A stretch of 64,000 bases of DNA from Archilochus colubris (taxonomy: Eukaryota > Chordata > Aves > Apodiformes > Trochilidae): NCBI GenBank assembly GCA_023079485.1, contig CM041109.1:868001-932000 (forward strand). Direction: 5' to 3'. Each line of letters opens with the position of its first letter. The stretch's first letter is position 1. The notes beneath the pieces were generated by a model, which was not told the DNA's origin, searched no databases, and saw nothing but the letters and a program-made list of their open reading frames with translations. Below are positions 1 to 10,287 of the stretch, in pieces. The translations under genes were made by a program, and so were the position numbers.

Positions 1-2412
1 CCACATCCTCCACGAAGTCCACGAAGCGCAGGCGGTCGTGGGTGAAGGCGCCATCGGGACCGAAGAAACCCCCCAGCTGCGCCGCTAGCCCCCCGAAATG
101 TCCCCCCCAGCCCAGCCGCCCCATGAACTCTTCCAGCAGCCGCAGGAACGGCCCCTTCTGCACCGGCTCCAGCGCGGTCCCCAACACCTCCCGACCCTCT
201 TTGTGGGCGCAGTCGACCACCCCGGAGCAACCCTGGGGCACCCGGTACCGGCTGAGTGGCGGCAGCTCACGGGGGGGGGCGTGGTACGATTTCCCCCAGG
301 TTTTGCCTGCTTTCTGCTCGCGGGGGGGGCGGGGGTCCTTCCCGTGGGCTTTGCCCTGCTCCTTCCTCTCCTCCTCGGACCCGTGCCGCTTGTACCGTTT
401 GCTCTCCTTCTTTTCCGCCTTGTACGGCTTCTTCCAGTGCCCTGGGAAGGACTCGGCCTCCTCCAGCTCCTGGCTCAGACGTTTTTCCAGGGCACTCAGC
501 TCCTCCATCAGCCCCTCCAGACCCCCGGTTCTCCGCGCCCGCTCCAGGGCCCCCATCAGCTCCTGACGCACCGAATCCAGGTGCCACTGGGAACCCTCCC
601 GGTGGGCTGGGGTACCGGGGGGCTTCTCCGTCACCGGCTCCCTGCTCCCAGGGTTGCCCGGTGCCCCTGGACCCCGGAGGCGCTGGATCTCGTCGCGGGC
701 ATCGCGGAGCGCGGTGGTTTCCCGCTCCAGCGCTGCATGCAGCCGCGCGTTCTCCGCCGCCAGGCTCTGGCGCTGCGCCCCGGCCGCTGCCACCTCCCCC
801 TGGCTCCTCTGCAGCAGGGCCTGCAGCTCATCTCTGTGGGCCTGGGGAAGGGATAAAGGGGTCGTGAGCCAAGCTGGGTGGTGCTGGTGTTGGTATTGGT
901 GGGGACCGGTGCTGGTGCACACACCTGCAGCTCAGCCTGCATCAGCCGGATCTCCTGGTTCTCCTTGGCCAGCTTGTCCAGGAGCAGGTTGAGGGACTGG
1001 AGGTTCTGGGGGTCCCCCGTGTCAAACACGGGGGGCTTCTGCTGCGAGTCCTGGGAGAGAGAAAGGCTGAGGAGACCTTGGCCAGCTCAGAAGACCTTGG
1101 CTCGACCCCCTCCCACGCAGACCCCCCCCCCTCCTTACGTTGCTGTCAGGGGGCAGCGGCCACTCCTGTTCCCCGGCTGCCACGTCCCGGCTCACCACGT
1201 TCTCCACGGGACCTGAAGGGGAAACGGATGGGTACGTGTGACTGTGGCTGCTTGGGGGGTGCACACCCCCCCCCAGAATGGGTGGTCCCTGGTACTCACC
1301 ATCCACTGGGTCGTAGATGCCACCTGGGGAGAGGCGGGGACAATGAGAGGGATGCCAGAACCAAACACCCTGCCCTTGGAACACCCACTCTGCCCCCAAC
1401 ACCTCCACCCTGCCCAAGGCTGTGGCCCCGAGACCCCTGCCCTGCCCCCAAAACTCACTGGCCTACCCTTGAGACCCCCCCATTCCGCTCCTGGGACCCC
1501 TCTCACCAGTGACAATCAGCAGCCCCACAGCCACCAGTGCCAAGGCACCCAGCAGGAACTTGCTCACGTTGAGCCCATCCTCGACACCAGTATCCAGGGT
1601 CCCCTGTTGTGGGACAGCCCCAGGATGGGGGGGCCCGGGCCGGGGCTTTTGGCCCTGCCGTCGCTGCAGCCCCTCGGTGTCATCGTCACTGCTGGTGCAG
1701 CTCCCCTCCTCCGTTGGTGGCCCTGGGGAGGGACTTCCAGGGAGGGTCTGCACCCTGGCACTGCCAGCACGGGACCCCCCAGGCCCTGTGAGGGTCTGAC
1801 CTGCTTTGGGGGTGACAATGGAGGGTCCCAACTCAGCCTTGGACTCCTCCTTCTCCTGGACATCTGGCACACCGGGCTCTGAGGGGCCATCTGGAGCGGG
1901 CACAGCCCCATCCTGGGGGTCTCGATGCTCCTCCCGCTCCTGCAGACACAGGCACTGGGGTCTGAGGTGTCTGTGGGGTGAGGGGAGCAGGACCCCAGAC
2001 CCCTGGTCCCCAGCTTACCCACAGCCCAGAGCCCTCAGGGACGGCAGCTGCATCCTTGGTGGTCACGGCTGGGGAGAGGCAGAGCCACAGTCAACCGGTG
2101 ACACGGGGGGGGGACACCGGGCCTGCCCCACCCCCACCGGTGCTGTCTGCCTGTACCCGTGTCCTGGGAACCATCCTCCTCTTCCTCCTGCTCCAGATCC
2201 TCATCCTCAGCCCCGAGGGAGGTTGAATCCTGCTCCGGACCCACCGTGGTGACAGGCAGAGCCTGGGGGAAAGGGGGTGGGGGGTAAGCACCTTGGGCCC
2301 CTCTCCCTCCCCCACATCCCCCCTCCCCGGTCCCCCGGGGTGCTACCCTCACCTCGCCCCCCGCCAGCACCCAACTGCTCTCCGAATCCCGGGAATCCGA
2401 TTTCTCTGCCAT
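1..2412 (-). CDS. PBXIP1: PBXIP1 (HPIP), 3'-truncated by window edge
   Basis: Pre-B-cell leukaemia homeobox interacting protein, which in mammals binds PBX proteins, estrogen receptor and microtubules. Coding exons on the minus strand: 2353-2412, 2157-2262, 2019-2068, 1507-1939, 1300-1323, 1139-1212, 925-1050 and 1-841. All junctions fit GT-AG and phase, giving about 571 codons before the left edge; the last 50 or so family residues lie outside. The start matches the family N-terminus (SSWVLAGGE). An acidic region follows, then a hydrophobic segment near residues 197-217 (FLLGALALVAVGLLIV). A coiled coil follows (LLLDKLAKENQEIRLMQAEL) and continues into the 841-base exon. Next come a Lys/Arg/Glu-rich stretch and the conserved C-terminal block with YRVPQGCSGVVDCAHKEG and HDRLRFVDFVEDV. 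Recognition is firm. The 24-base microexon 1300-1323 is the least secure exon. Confidence 0.93.
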
Positions 2413-3190
2413 GGGGACGGCCCAGAGACACCTGGAAGGAGACGGACGGGCGGACAGACGTGACCCGGTACCACCGAGACGAACCACGGGTCCCGTTTAT
2501 GGATGGAACCCCCAAACCCGGCTGCCCTCTGCTCCCAACCCCCGGCTACCGTCACCGTCCCGGGATCACCGGCCCCCCCGATCCCCCCCGGATGCCCCCC
2601 CTGGCCCAGCTGCCGTCGCGGGGTATTTTTAGCCGGTGATGCGACAGGGCAGGTGGCCGGGGGACGCGGGGCCCAGCGAGGGGACACGGGAATGGCAGTA
2701 CCGGGACGGAGACCCCCACCAAGGGAACCGTCCCGGGGGTCCCGACCCCACCGGTGACACCCCATACCCCACTCCCCCCCCCCCCAAATCCCCGCGGTCA
2801 CCCCCGGCAATGCCCGTTCAGTTCATTGCGCAGCCCCGCGCCGGGTGAGTTCCCCGCCCCCCTCCCCAGGACCCCCGGCCCAAGCGGGGAGAACGGATCC
2901 AGGCCCGGGGCTGTGTCCGTGTCCCGGTCGGTACCTGCTGCCGCGGGTCGGTCCCGCCGGTAACTTTCTCCCGGTGCCGGTCACCGCCCTCGGGAAGGGG
3001 CGGGACGTGACGGGAATAACCAATGAGGGCGGGCGGCGGCCGCGGCGAACCAATGGGATAGTTCGGAACAGGGGAGGTGGGACGGGGTGGGGGGTGTTGG
3101 CACGTGGGGTCCCCCCCCCCCGGTACCGGACACCCCACACCTCCCCCTCCCATCCCCGGTGGGAGCGGAGCCAGACACGGAGAGGCGGAT
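2413..3190 (-). promoter_or_regulatory. PBXIP1 promoter and leader region
   Basis: There is no coding sequence here. The coding first exon extends back to a splice acceptor at 2431/2432 (minus strand). A consensus donor CAG|GTACC lies at 2935/2934, so a non-coding first exon probably begins near 3000. Two CCAAT motifs 30 bases apart (3020-3024 and 3050-3054) lie in a CpG-rich stretch, with a CRE-like ACGTGACG near 3005. No TATA box is evident. The transcription start is inferred from these signals only. Confidence 0.5.
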
Positions 3191-3682
3191 TGAGAGTTTT
3201 ATAGCGACGGTACAAAAGTTTCCATTAACGATCGGCGAAAACGGGGGGGAGGGGATGGGGGGGGGGAAGGAGGGGGACACCGGGACCGTCCCGAGTAACG
3301 GAGAGGGGGGTAAGGAAGCACCGGGACCATCCCGAGAATGAGAAAGGGGCACCGGGAGCACGTCACAGCCCCAGGGAGAGTCACGGATGGCGGTGAGGAG
3401 CGGATCACACGCCCCCGAGGAAGAACATCGACCCCCCCCCCGCACTTTGGGGGGGGCACCAGGGTCCCCCAGGGTTGGTGCAGTGGGACCGGAGCCTTCC
3501 CCATAGCACGGCCAGCCCGGAGCTCCCGGTGTGTGCCAGCGGCAGCCGGTGCCCACTGAGGGAGCCCAGCCAGAGCCTGGAGCTGTGCCTGGTTTGCAAG
3601 GGAAAACGGTTACAAAAAAAGGGGATTTTGGTCCTAAATCGGCGGGGGGAAAGCTGTACATGGCGGCAGGTTGGGGGGCGGC
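3191..3682 (-). other. PYGO2 3' UTR (inferred)
   Basis: About 490 bases downstream of the PYGO2 stop, with no plausible coding sequence. No canonical AATAAA was found on the minus strand. The only candidate is a TATAAA-like variant read from the minus strand around 3198-3206, so the 3' end is uncertain. Confidence 0.4.
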
Positions 3683-5165
3683 TCAGCCGTCGTTGGCTGC
3701 CACCAGCTGTCCCATGCCCTCCCGCACATAGACCGATTGGATCTCCTTGGTTTTGAGGCAGAAATCGCAAGCCCAGACGGCGGAGGCCTCGGTGGTGAGC
3801 AGCCCGTAGGCGTTCTCCGTCATCCCGGTGCACTCCCGGTGGAACCACTTCTGGCAGGAGGCCTCGCACAGGATGGCGTCCTGGTCATCGTTCACCTCGT
3901 TCCGACAAGCCCCGCAGGGATACACCAACCCGGGGGGGGGCTGGTGACCCGACCCCCCGCTCGTTTTACTGGGAGGGGCCGGTGGGAGGCTGTTGGTTTC
4001 GGGAGTGCCGGGGGCGCGGCCGGTGCTGTTGGGGGCGAAGCCGGGCTGTGCCCCGTTAACGGCGGCCGGGGAGCCCGAGTGCTGCTCCTGGGTGAAGGTG
4101 CTGGGCGGGGGGTTGAGGGGTTTGCCCCCCTCCTCACCGCCGGCGGGGAAGCTGCCGGGGTCGGCCCCGGGGAAGGGGCTGGCGGTGGGGGGCAGCGGGG
4201 GGATGTTCTGCCCGGGACGCTGCATGGGCGACTGTCCAAAGAGGTTACCGGGCTGGCTGAAGCGCTGAGCCACCGGTGGACCCCCGGGGGGAGCGCTGAG
4301 GGCCGAGCCAGGACCCATGTCCCCCCCCCGAGGGGGCTGCCCCATGGTGGGGGAGATCATGGGCCCGAAGCCCCCCACCGGCCCCTGCATGAGCTGCCCC
4401 GTGGGGGGGCTGAAGTTCTGTCCGAGGGGCTGCCCGAAGGGCTGTGCCGGGAAGCTCATGGTCCCGGGCTGCCCGTAGCCGGGGGGGGTCTGGGGGGGCA
4501 TGCTGAAAGCCGGGCCCATCTGCCCGGGGGCGAAGGGGGGGGGCTGCCGCCGCAGGGGCTGGGGACCCCCGCCGTAACCGGGGGGTACCTGCGGCGACAT
4601 CCCCCCCTGGACACGAAAACCGCCGAAAGGGACGGGGCTGCCCAGGAAAGGGGCGGCGGCCCCCCCGACTTTCGGGGCTCCGAAGTCATCCTCGAAGGGA
4701 TTGGAGGCCACCAGGTGGTCAACCATGGGGGTGGGCGGCGGGGCGAACTCCGAGAGGTGCGAATAGGCGGGGCCCTGCGGGGAGGAGCGGAGCACCGGTC
4801 AGGGTTGCGGGACACCCCCCCCCCCGCAACGGTCCCGGCTTCCCCCGCACCGGCCCCGCTCCCCGCCCGCCCCTACCTGCGTGTTGGATTTGCGCCGCTT
4901 CTTCTCGGGGCTCTTCATCTGCAGCCCTGCGGGAACAAGCGGACCCGCGTCAACCGGAACCGGGCTCCCCCCCACCCTCCCATCACCAAGCCCTCCGGTG
5001 TCCCCTTCACCCCCGGTTCGGTTCGGTCCGTCGGTGCTCACCTGCCTTCCCCTGCTTGCGACCGGGCCCCCCGGCAGCGGCTCCACCCGCGGGGTGCGGG
5101 GGCCCCGGGGGGGGCGGCGGGGCCGGGACGCCTCCCTCCAGCTTCTCGGCGTGCGGGGCCGCCAT
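3683..5165 (-). CDS. PYGO2: PYGO2, Pygopus family PHD finger protein 2
   Basis: Nuclear co-activator of Wnt signalling. In the family it bridges BCL9 and histone H3K4me through its PHD finger to help beta-catenin/TCF transcription. Three exons on the minus strand: 5042-5165, 4877-4926 and 3683-4774, giving 421 aa (human 406). Exon 1 begins MAAPHAEKLEGG. Exon 2 carries the basic nuclear localisation signal SPEKKRRKSN. Exon 3 opens with the N-terminal homology domain (NPFEDDFGAPKVG), followed by a long Pro/Gly/Gln/Met-rich linker. It ends with the PHD finger at about residues 348-405 (YPCGACRNEVNDDQDAILCE, then CQKWFHRECTGM and WACDFC) and the tail VREGMGQLVAANDG. The three-exon structure and near-identical PHD finger make this certain. 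The PYGO2-type linker, together with the neighbours, excludes PYGO1. Confidence 0.97.
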
Positions 5166-5810
5166 GGCCCCCGCTCCGCTCACTCCGCGCCGGCCGCCGC
5201 CATGGCCCCACCGCTGCCCCGCGCGGCCGGACCCACCGGAACCGGAACCGGAGCGGGGCCAATCGGAACGCGGAGGGTGGAGCGAGGGGCGGGACCACCG
5301 CGGTCCTGAGTGGGAGTGGGGGAGGAAAAGGGCAGACCAAGTGCGGGGCGCTGCGGGGGGGGCCAGAATGGTCCATGGGCCAGATAAGGGGGGGGGGGAC
5401 ATGGGGAGGGGGTGTCAGGATGGTCCATGTACCAGATAAGGGGGGGGGACACATGGGGAAGGGGGGGGGGGTCAGAATGCTCTATGTGCCAAACAAGGGG
5501 GGGACACATGGGGAAGGGGGTGTCAGGATGGTCCATGTGCCAGATAAGGGGGGGGACACATGGGGAAGGGGGTGTCAAGATGGTCCATGTGCCAGATAAG
5601 GGAGGGGGCAGCGCCCACGCGTGGAGTGGGACAAACCATGTGGATGGTTCACGGGGGGGGAAGGCAGGACCGTGGGTAAACCGAGTGGGACGGACCATAT
5701 GTGACACCGTGGGGGGGGCCACGAGCTGCCCCCCGACGTGGTGTTCCTGGTACCACTCCCACCCCCCCGGTGCTCCCCCCCAGACGAGGCAGGGCCTAGA
5801 GAAATACCAA
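5166..5810. other. PYGO2 promoter, minisatellite and SHC1 3' flank
   Basis: Intergenic interval between two minus-strand genes. The first 150 bases upstream of the PYGO2 ATG are CpG-rich and hold ATTGG/CCAAT-type and GC-box-like motifs near 5205-5265, consistent with a TATA-less promoter. The rest holds the tandem repeat listed separately and simple sequence. No gene is seen. Confidence 0.5.
5364..5604. repeat. Minisatellite, unit about 50-58 bases, about 5 copies
   Basis: Five head-to-tail copies of a unit containing GGTCCATGTGCCAGATAAGG, a G run, then ACACATGGGGAAGGGGG. Copies differ by point changes and by the length of the G runs. It lies just upstream of PYGO2. Confidence 0.9.
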
Positions 5811-5816
5811 CTTTAA
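5811..5816 (-). terminator. SHC1 polyadenylation signal candidate (ATTAAA)
   Basis: TTTAAT on the plus strand reads ATTAAA on the minus strand. It lies about 760 bases beyond the SHC1 stop, giving a 3' UTR of ordinary length. Use of the signal is inferred. Confidence 0.5.
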
Positions 5817-6579
5817 TACCAACCGCCCATTCCTTTGGTATAGCGGGGCCCGGGGGTCCCGGGGAGGAGGGGGGGGGCTGCACTTTGGCTCCCGGGAAGA
5901 GGGGAAGGGGGGTGCATGCAGGGGGGGCCCCTCCTGCCACTGCCCCTGGAGCTGCCACAGCCGGACCCCCCCGGGGCCGGGCAGGGAGCTGAGGGGCAGG
6001 GGGAGCACGTCCCGGGAAGGGGTACGACCGGGGCTGGGAGCATTGGGGGGGGGGGTCTCTGGGGTGTGTGTTCCCCCCCCCAGCCCCGTGGCTTTGCATA
6101 AGAGTGTGGGACCTGCGGGGTCAAGGCACAGAGTTAACACGTAAAGTGATCGGGTACGGCCAGGCCGTGTGCTGGGGGGAGCTGAGCCCCCCCTTCTGCA
6201 GCCCCCCGAGGGGAGGGGATGGGACTAGGCTGCCCCCCAAAACCCTCGGCCCCCTCCCCACAGCGGGGAGGGGTGAGAGCAGCTGCGGCCCGGCTGGGTT
6301 TTGGTAGGAGCTGAGCTGCTGTGCAAAGGCTGCAGCTGGGAGCAGGCAGGGGGGGCTTTGGCAAGAGCAGCCCCCCACCACCCAGGCAGCTCACCCCACC
6401 TGCCCGGACCCTCCCCGTGGCTTTAGGTCCACGGGGTGAAGGGGGGACGAGCCCCAATCCCAGGCCAAGTCCAAGCTCAGTCCCGGGCAAAGCACCTGAC
6501 TGAGAGTCCGAGGTCTCTCCCTGGGCAAGGGAGTGGGGCCGGGGGGGTGGGGACCGTGAGGTGGGACCCCCCCGGGGGC

Positions 6580-9500
6580 TCAGAGTCTCCTCTCCACCGG
6601 CTGCTGCAGGCACATCTCACTGCCAGCAGAGATGATGGGCAGGTGATTGTCCATGTGGTAGCTGATGAGGTGGCTGACGCTCTCAAAACGGTGATCTTTG
6701 GTCCGCACCTGTGGGGTGGGGAAGGGGCACGTGGGGAAGGGGCACGTGGGGGGGCTGCCCACCCCCGTGGGAGGACACACGAGGGACAGGAACCCAGTCT
6801 AAGCTCCACCACACCCTCTCCATCCCCTGCAGCGTGGGGCAGGTTCTTGGAAGCCCCACCCCAGCCAAGCCAATGTCCCCAGGACATTAAGAGGACTCAC
6901 CACGCCTTCAGGATCCACAAGCAGGAGGTGTTTGGGCTGCCCTCCCTGCAGGCCGGTCAGGACGTACTGCCCGGGGGTGGTGGTGCTCTCCCTCACCAGG
7001 AAATCTCCGTTCACCTTCAGCAGCTTCTCAGCCTCCTTACGATTCATCTTCCCGTGGTACCAGGGCTCCCGTCTCAGCTGCTCCTCCATGGAAGCCACAA
7101 CCTGGGCGGGGGGCAACCCCACTGGCACGGACGGGGGGACACGCAGGGCATCTTCAAAGGGCTCTGTGAGGGGCAGGGGGAGGCAGAGAGGAGCTGGGGG
7201 TCCAGCACTGACCTCACCACCACCCCATATCCCCCGGCCATCCCACTCACTCATGTCAAAGAGGTCCCTCTGGGCGCTGCCGTTGGCTGTCGTGGGGGTG
7301 CCAGCAGCTGAGCCCTGGCGTGTTTTGTCCATGTTCTGCACGTTGACATAGGAGGGGTCATCAAAGAGGTCTGTGCGGCCGGAGGCACCGGCTGGAGCTG
7401 GGTATTTCTCTCTCCCTGCTGTCAAAAGCACCGTGCTGAGGCAGCTCACCTCAAGGGGAACCTGCTGCCGAGCTCCAGGAAAGCCACAACCAGGAGTGGT
7501 CATGTTTGACACCTTACCTTGGGTAGGAGGGTGCTGCTTCCGAGGGTCGTGCTCCCCACCAACGGGCTGCAAGGAGAAAAAAAGGGGGTGAGCCCAGACA
7601 GCCTCCCCATCCTGTCCCACTCCCCCATCCTGGGGTTGCTCTCGTGCTGGAGTAACCCTGGTGGGGTTCTCACTCCTGCCTTGGGGTGTGGAGTCTCCCC
7701 AGGAGGATGTACCCAGAGCCTTACCAGCGTGGCCCCCAAGTGATTGGGGGTCTGAGCAGCCCCATCCCGCAGTCTCATGTCCACCACCCCCCCAATGGGG
7801 GGCTCCTTGCCAGGGAAGTCGTTGTAGTATTGGTGATCGGGGGCTGGTTCCTCCTCCTCTTCGTCCCAGGCAGAGCCATCAAACCCTGCCATCCTGAGGA
7901 GGACACAGCAGAGATGAGCAGCTCCAAACCCAAACCATCTGGAACCTTTTCCTCCCAGCTACACAGCCCCTTCCTTTACCTGTCGTGGGGTGTCACCAGC
8001 TTTGGGGGGTTTTTCAGGTACTGTTTGAAGCGCAGCTCGAAGGCCTGCCCGATGGTGCTGATCACATCCTGTGCCAGCCCCTCGGGGCACTCCAGGATAT
8101 GGCAGGCTGGGGAGGGAAGGGATGCCAGGATCTCCCCTCTCCAGCCTGCCCTTGGCACCCCAGAGCCTCCTGATGGGGCACCCAGTCCCTGCCTGCACCC
8201 CCAGACCCAGAGAAAGGGCTCTGGGGTGGGGGTGGCAGACTCACCTCTCTGGTTGACGGGGTCTTTGGCAACGTAGGCAACGTACTCGGCTGTGTCCTGA
8301 AGGCAAGACAGCAGGGGTGAGATGGGGAGGGGGCTGGAGAGGCCCCCGTGCCCTGCACAGGGCAGGGATGTGCAGATGGGACCCTGCATACTCACCGGGT
8401 CTCCCCCCGAGGCGAAGGAGATGGACTGCATGTGGTGGTTGGCAATGATCTGCAAGGCAAGGGGATGGTTAGAGGCAGCTGGGAACTCCTCAGGGCCCAG
8501 CTGGAGGTGACACCTCTGTGCTTTTCCCAGGGGTGACCTGGCACAGCCCCTTCCGAGCCTCCTGAGCCCTGGTTATGAGGCACAGGCCACCAGGAAAAAG
8601 GCTGAGACAAGCAAGAGTGGGAGCAAAACCAGGAGACCTGCTCTGGTGAGACCTCACTTGGCTCTCAGAGCCACCAGGACAGATCCTGCAAAGCACACAG
8701 GGTACTGCTCCAACCACCACACCCCGGGGGAGCTGGTGAGGAGGTGGGGACTCAGCAGGTCACACAGCCCACCCGGACATCCCTTAGGGAAGCTGAGGAC
8801 ATCCCCTGCCCTTGCAGGGCCCAGGGTGGGGGACATAAGAATTCCTGCTCCTCCAAAGCCAGCCACCCAGCCCCTCCCTGCCCTCACCTGCTTGCAGTCA
8901 GAAGCCATGAGGTTGAGGCTGCTGGTGGAGATGGTCAGGGTGATGGGCATGCCAGCAAACTTCAGGTTGCTCTTGCCCAGGATGGAGTTGAGGGAGCGGC
9001 CGCAGGGCTGGGGGCAGAGGGCAGCATGGGGAAGGGGCTCCCGGGGCCAGATACAGCCCAGCTCGGGGGGAGGTACAAAGCACATCCCACACCACTGCTC
9101 CTGCCAGGCTCTGCCAGCCCCAGGAGTGGTGGGATGGGTGCCACGGGCTCCCCCCGTGCTCCCCCCAGCCCAACCTCACCTTCCTCCTCCGCACAGCACC
9201 CTTGGCACCGGGCACGGCCTCGCACACGAGCCCGATGGCCTCCCTGTGGGGACACACCAGGATGTCACTGTCCCCCAGCACCTGCCCTCCCCATTCCTCC
9301 CTCCATGACCCCCCAACTGTGGGGTCAAAGGCTCTGGGACCAGCACAGAAAGGACCAGCTGAAGGATCTTCCACTGGGGGCAGTGCTCTGGCATTGTCAG
9401 AGGGGGCTGCAGGCACCCCAGAGCCCCACACCCCCAGACGTTTGCTGGGGGCTCAGACAACATTCCCTGCTATCCCCCCCAAAAAAATGCAGAGCTCACC

Positions 9501-10287
9501 TGGTGACCTGTGTCCTGGTGTTGAAATCCAAAGCCCTCATGGACTGGAGGACCTCCACACAGCCCATGTACTGGGGGGAGACAGCAGGGTCAGCCCAGAC
9601 AGCCCCCCACCACACAACTCCCCTGGTCGTGACCTCCCTCCGCAATCCCACTGCCCCCCCTTACCACCATTTAGGGCCACACCAGGAGGTACCCAAATCT
9701 ACCCCCCGTGACCCTTCTGGGTGCCCAACACTCACCCGGACATGGTAAGAGACCCCAGGGCCCATGACCTTGTCATCGGGGTGCAGCCAACCACGGGTGG
9801 GTTTATTGACGAAGCTGCCGTGACGGGTCCATTCGTCCCCCCCCAGCTGTCCCCCTTCCACCCGGGTCTTCTTCCCGCAGCTCAGCTTGTTCATATCCTG
9901 GGAACAGACAGTGACAGATCCAGCTGAGTCCGAGCCGGTGGCCGTTCCCGGTGCCGGTGTCCCGGTGAGGCTGCCGGTGTCCCCCGGGGTGCTGCCGGCC
10001 AAGGAGCCCCTCAAGCTGAGCAGGTTGGCGGGGTTTGAGAGCTTCAGGTTGGCCATTTTGGGGAAAAAGGAGCAAAGGGTGGTGGGGCTGTCCTCTGACT
10101 CGGGTGAGAGCTCCCCGAGAGGGGTGGCAAGGCCGAGGGAGGAAGAAGAGGACAGAGAGCCAGGCAGAGATGCTGTGGCTGTGGGGGACTCTGCTGGGGG
10201 GGACAGGGGTCCCCCCACCACCTCCTCCAGAGAGGAGATGGACTCATTCCTCAGGTGGGTGTATTTGCTCTTCTGCAGGAGATCCAT
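6580..10287 (-). CDS. SHC1: SHC1, SHC adaptor protein 1 (p66 frame; p52 and p46 starts inside)
   Basis: Phosphotyrosine adaptor linking activated receptors to GRB2/SOS/Ras; p66 also acts in oxidative-stress signalling. Exons on the minus strand: 9736-10287, 9500-9570, 9180-9243, 8888-9007, 8396-8449, 8245-8296, 7980-8106, 7725-7893, 7518-7566, 7251-7418, 6901-7163 and 6580-6708; 605 aa. The p66 start (10287) gives [16 protein letters not shown] and a Ser/Pro-rich CH2 region ending [10 protein letters not shown]. The p52 start (9894, MNKLS) gives 474 aa and the p46 start (9765, MGPGVSY) 431 aa, close to the mammalian isoforms. The PTB domain runs from [19 protein letters not shown] to [14 protein letters not shown]1 contains DHQYYNDF and DPSYVNVQ, the GRB2 sites. 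The C-terminal SH2 domain starts at EPWYHGKM and includes [13 protein letters not shown]. Acceptor 9898 is the expected shared junction for p52/p46 leaders. Confidence 0.97.

Noticed and set aside
3671..5599. 642-codon ORF antisense to PYGO2
   Set aside because: It is the mirror frame of the PYGO2 exons and its end reads through the minisatellite; no recognisable protein.
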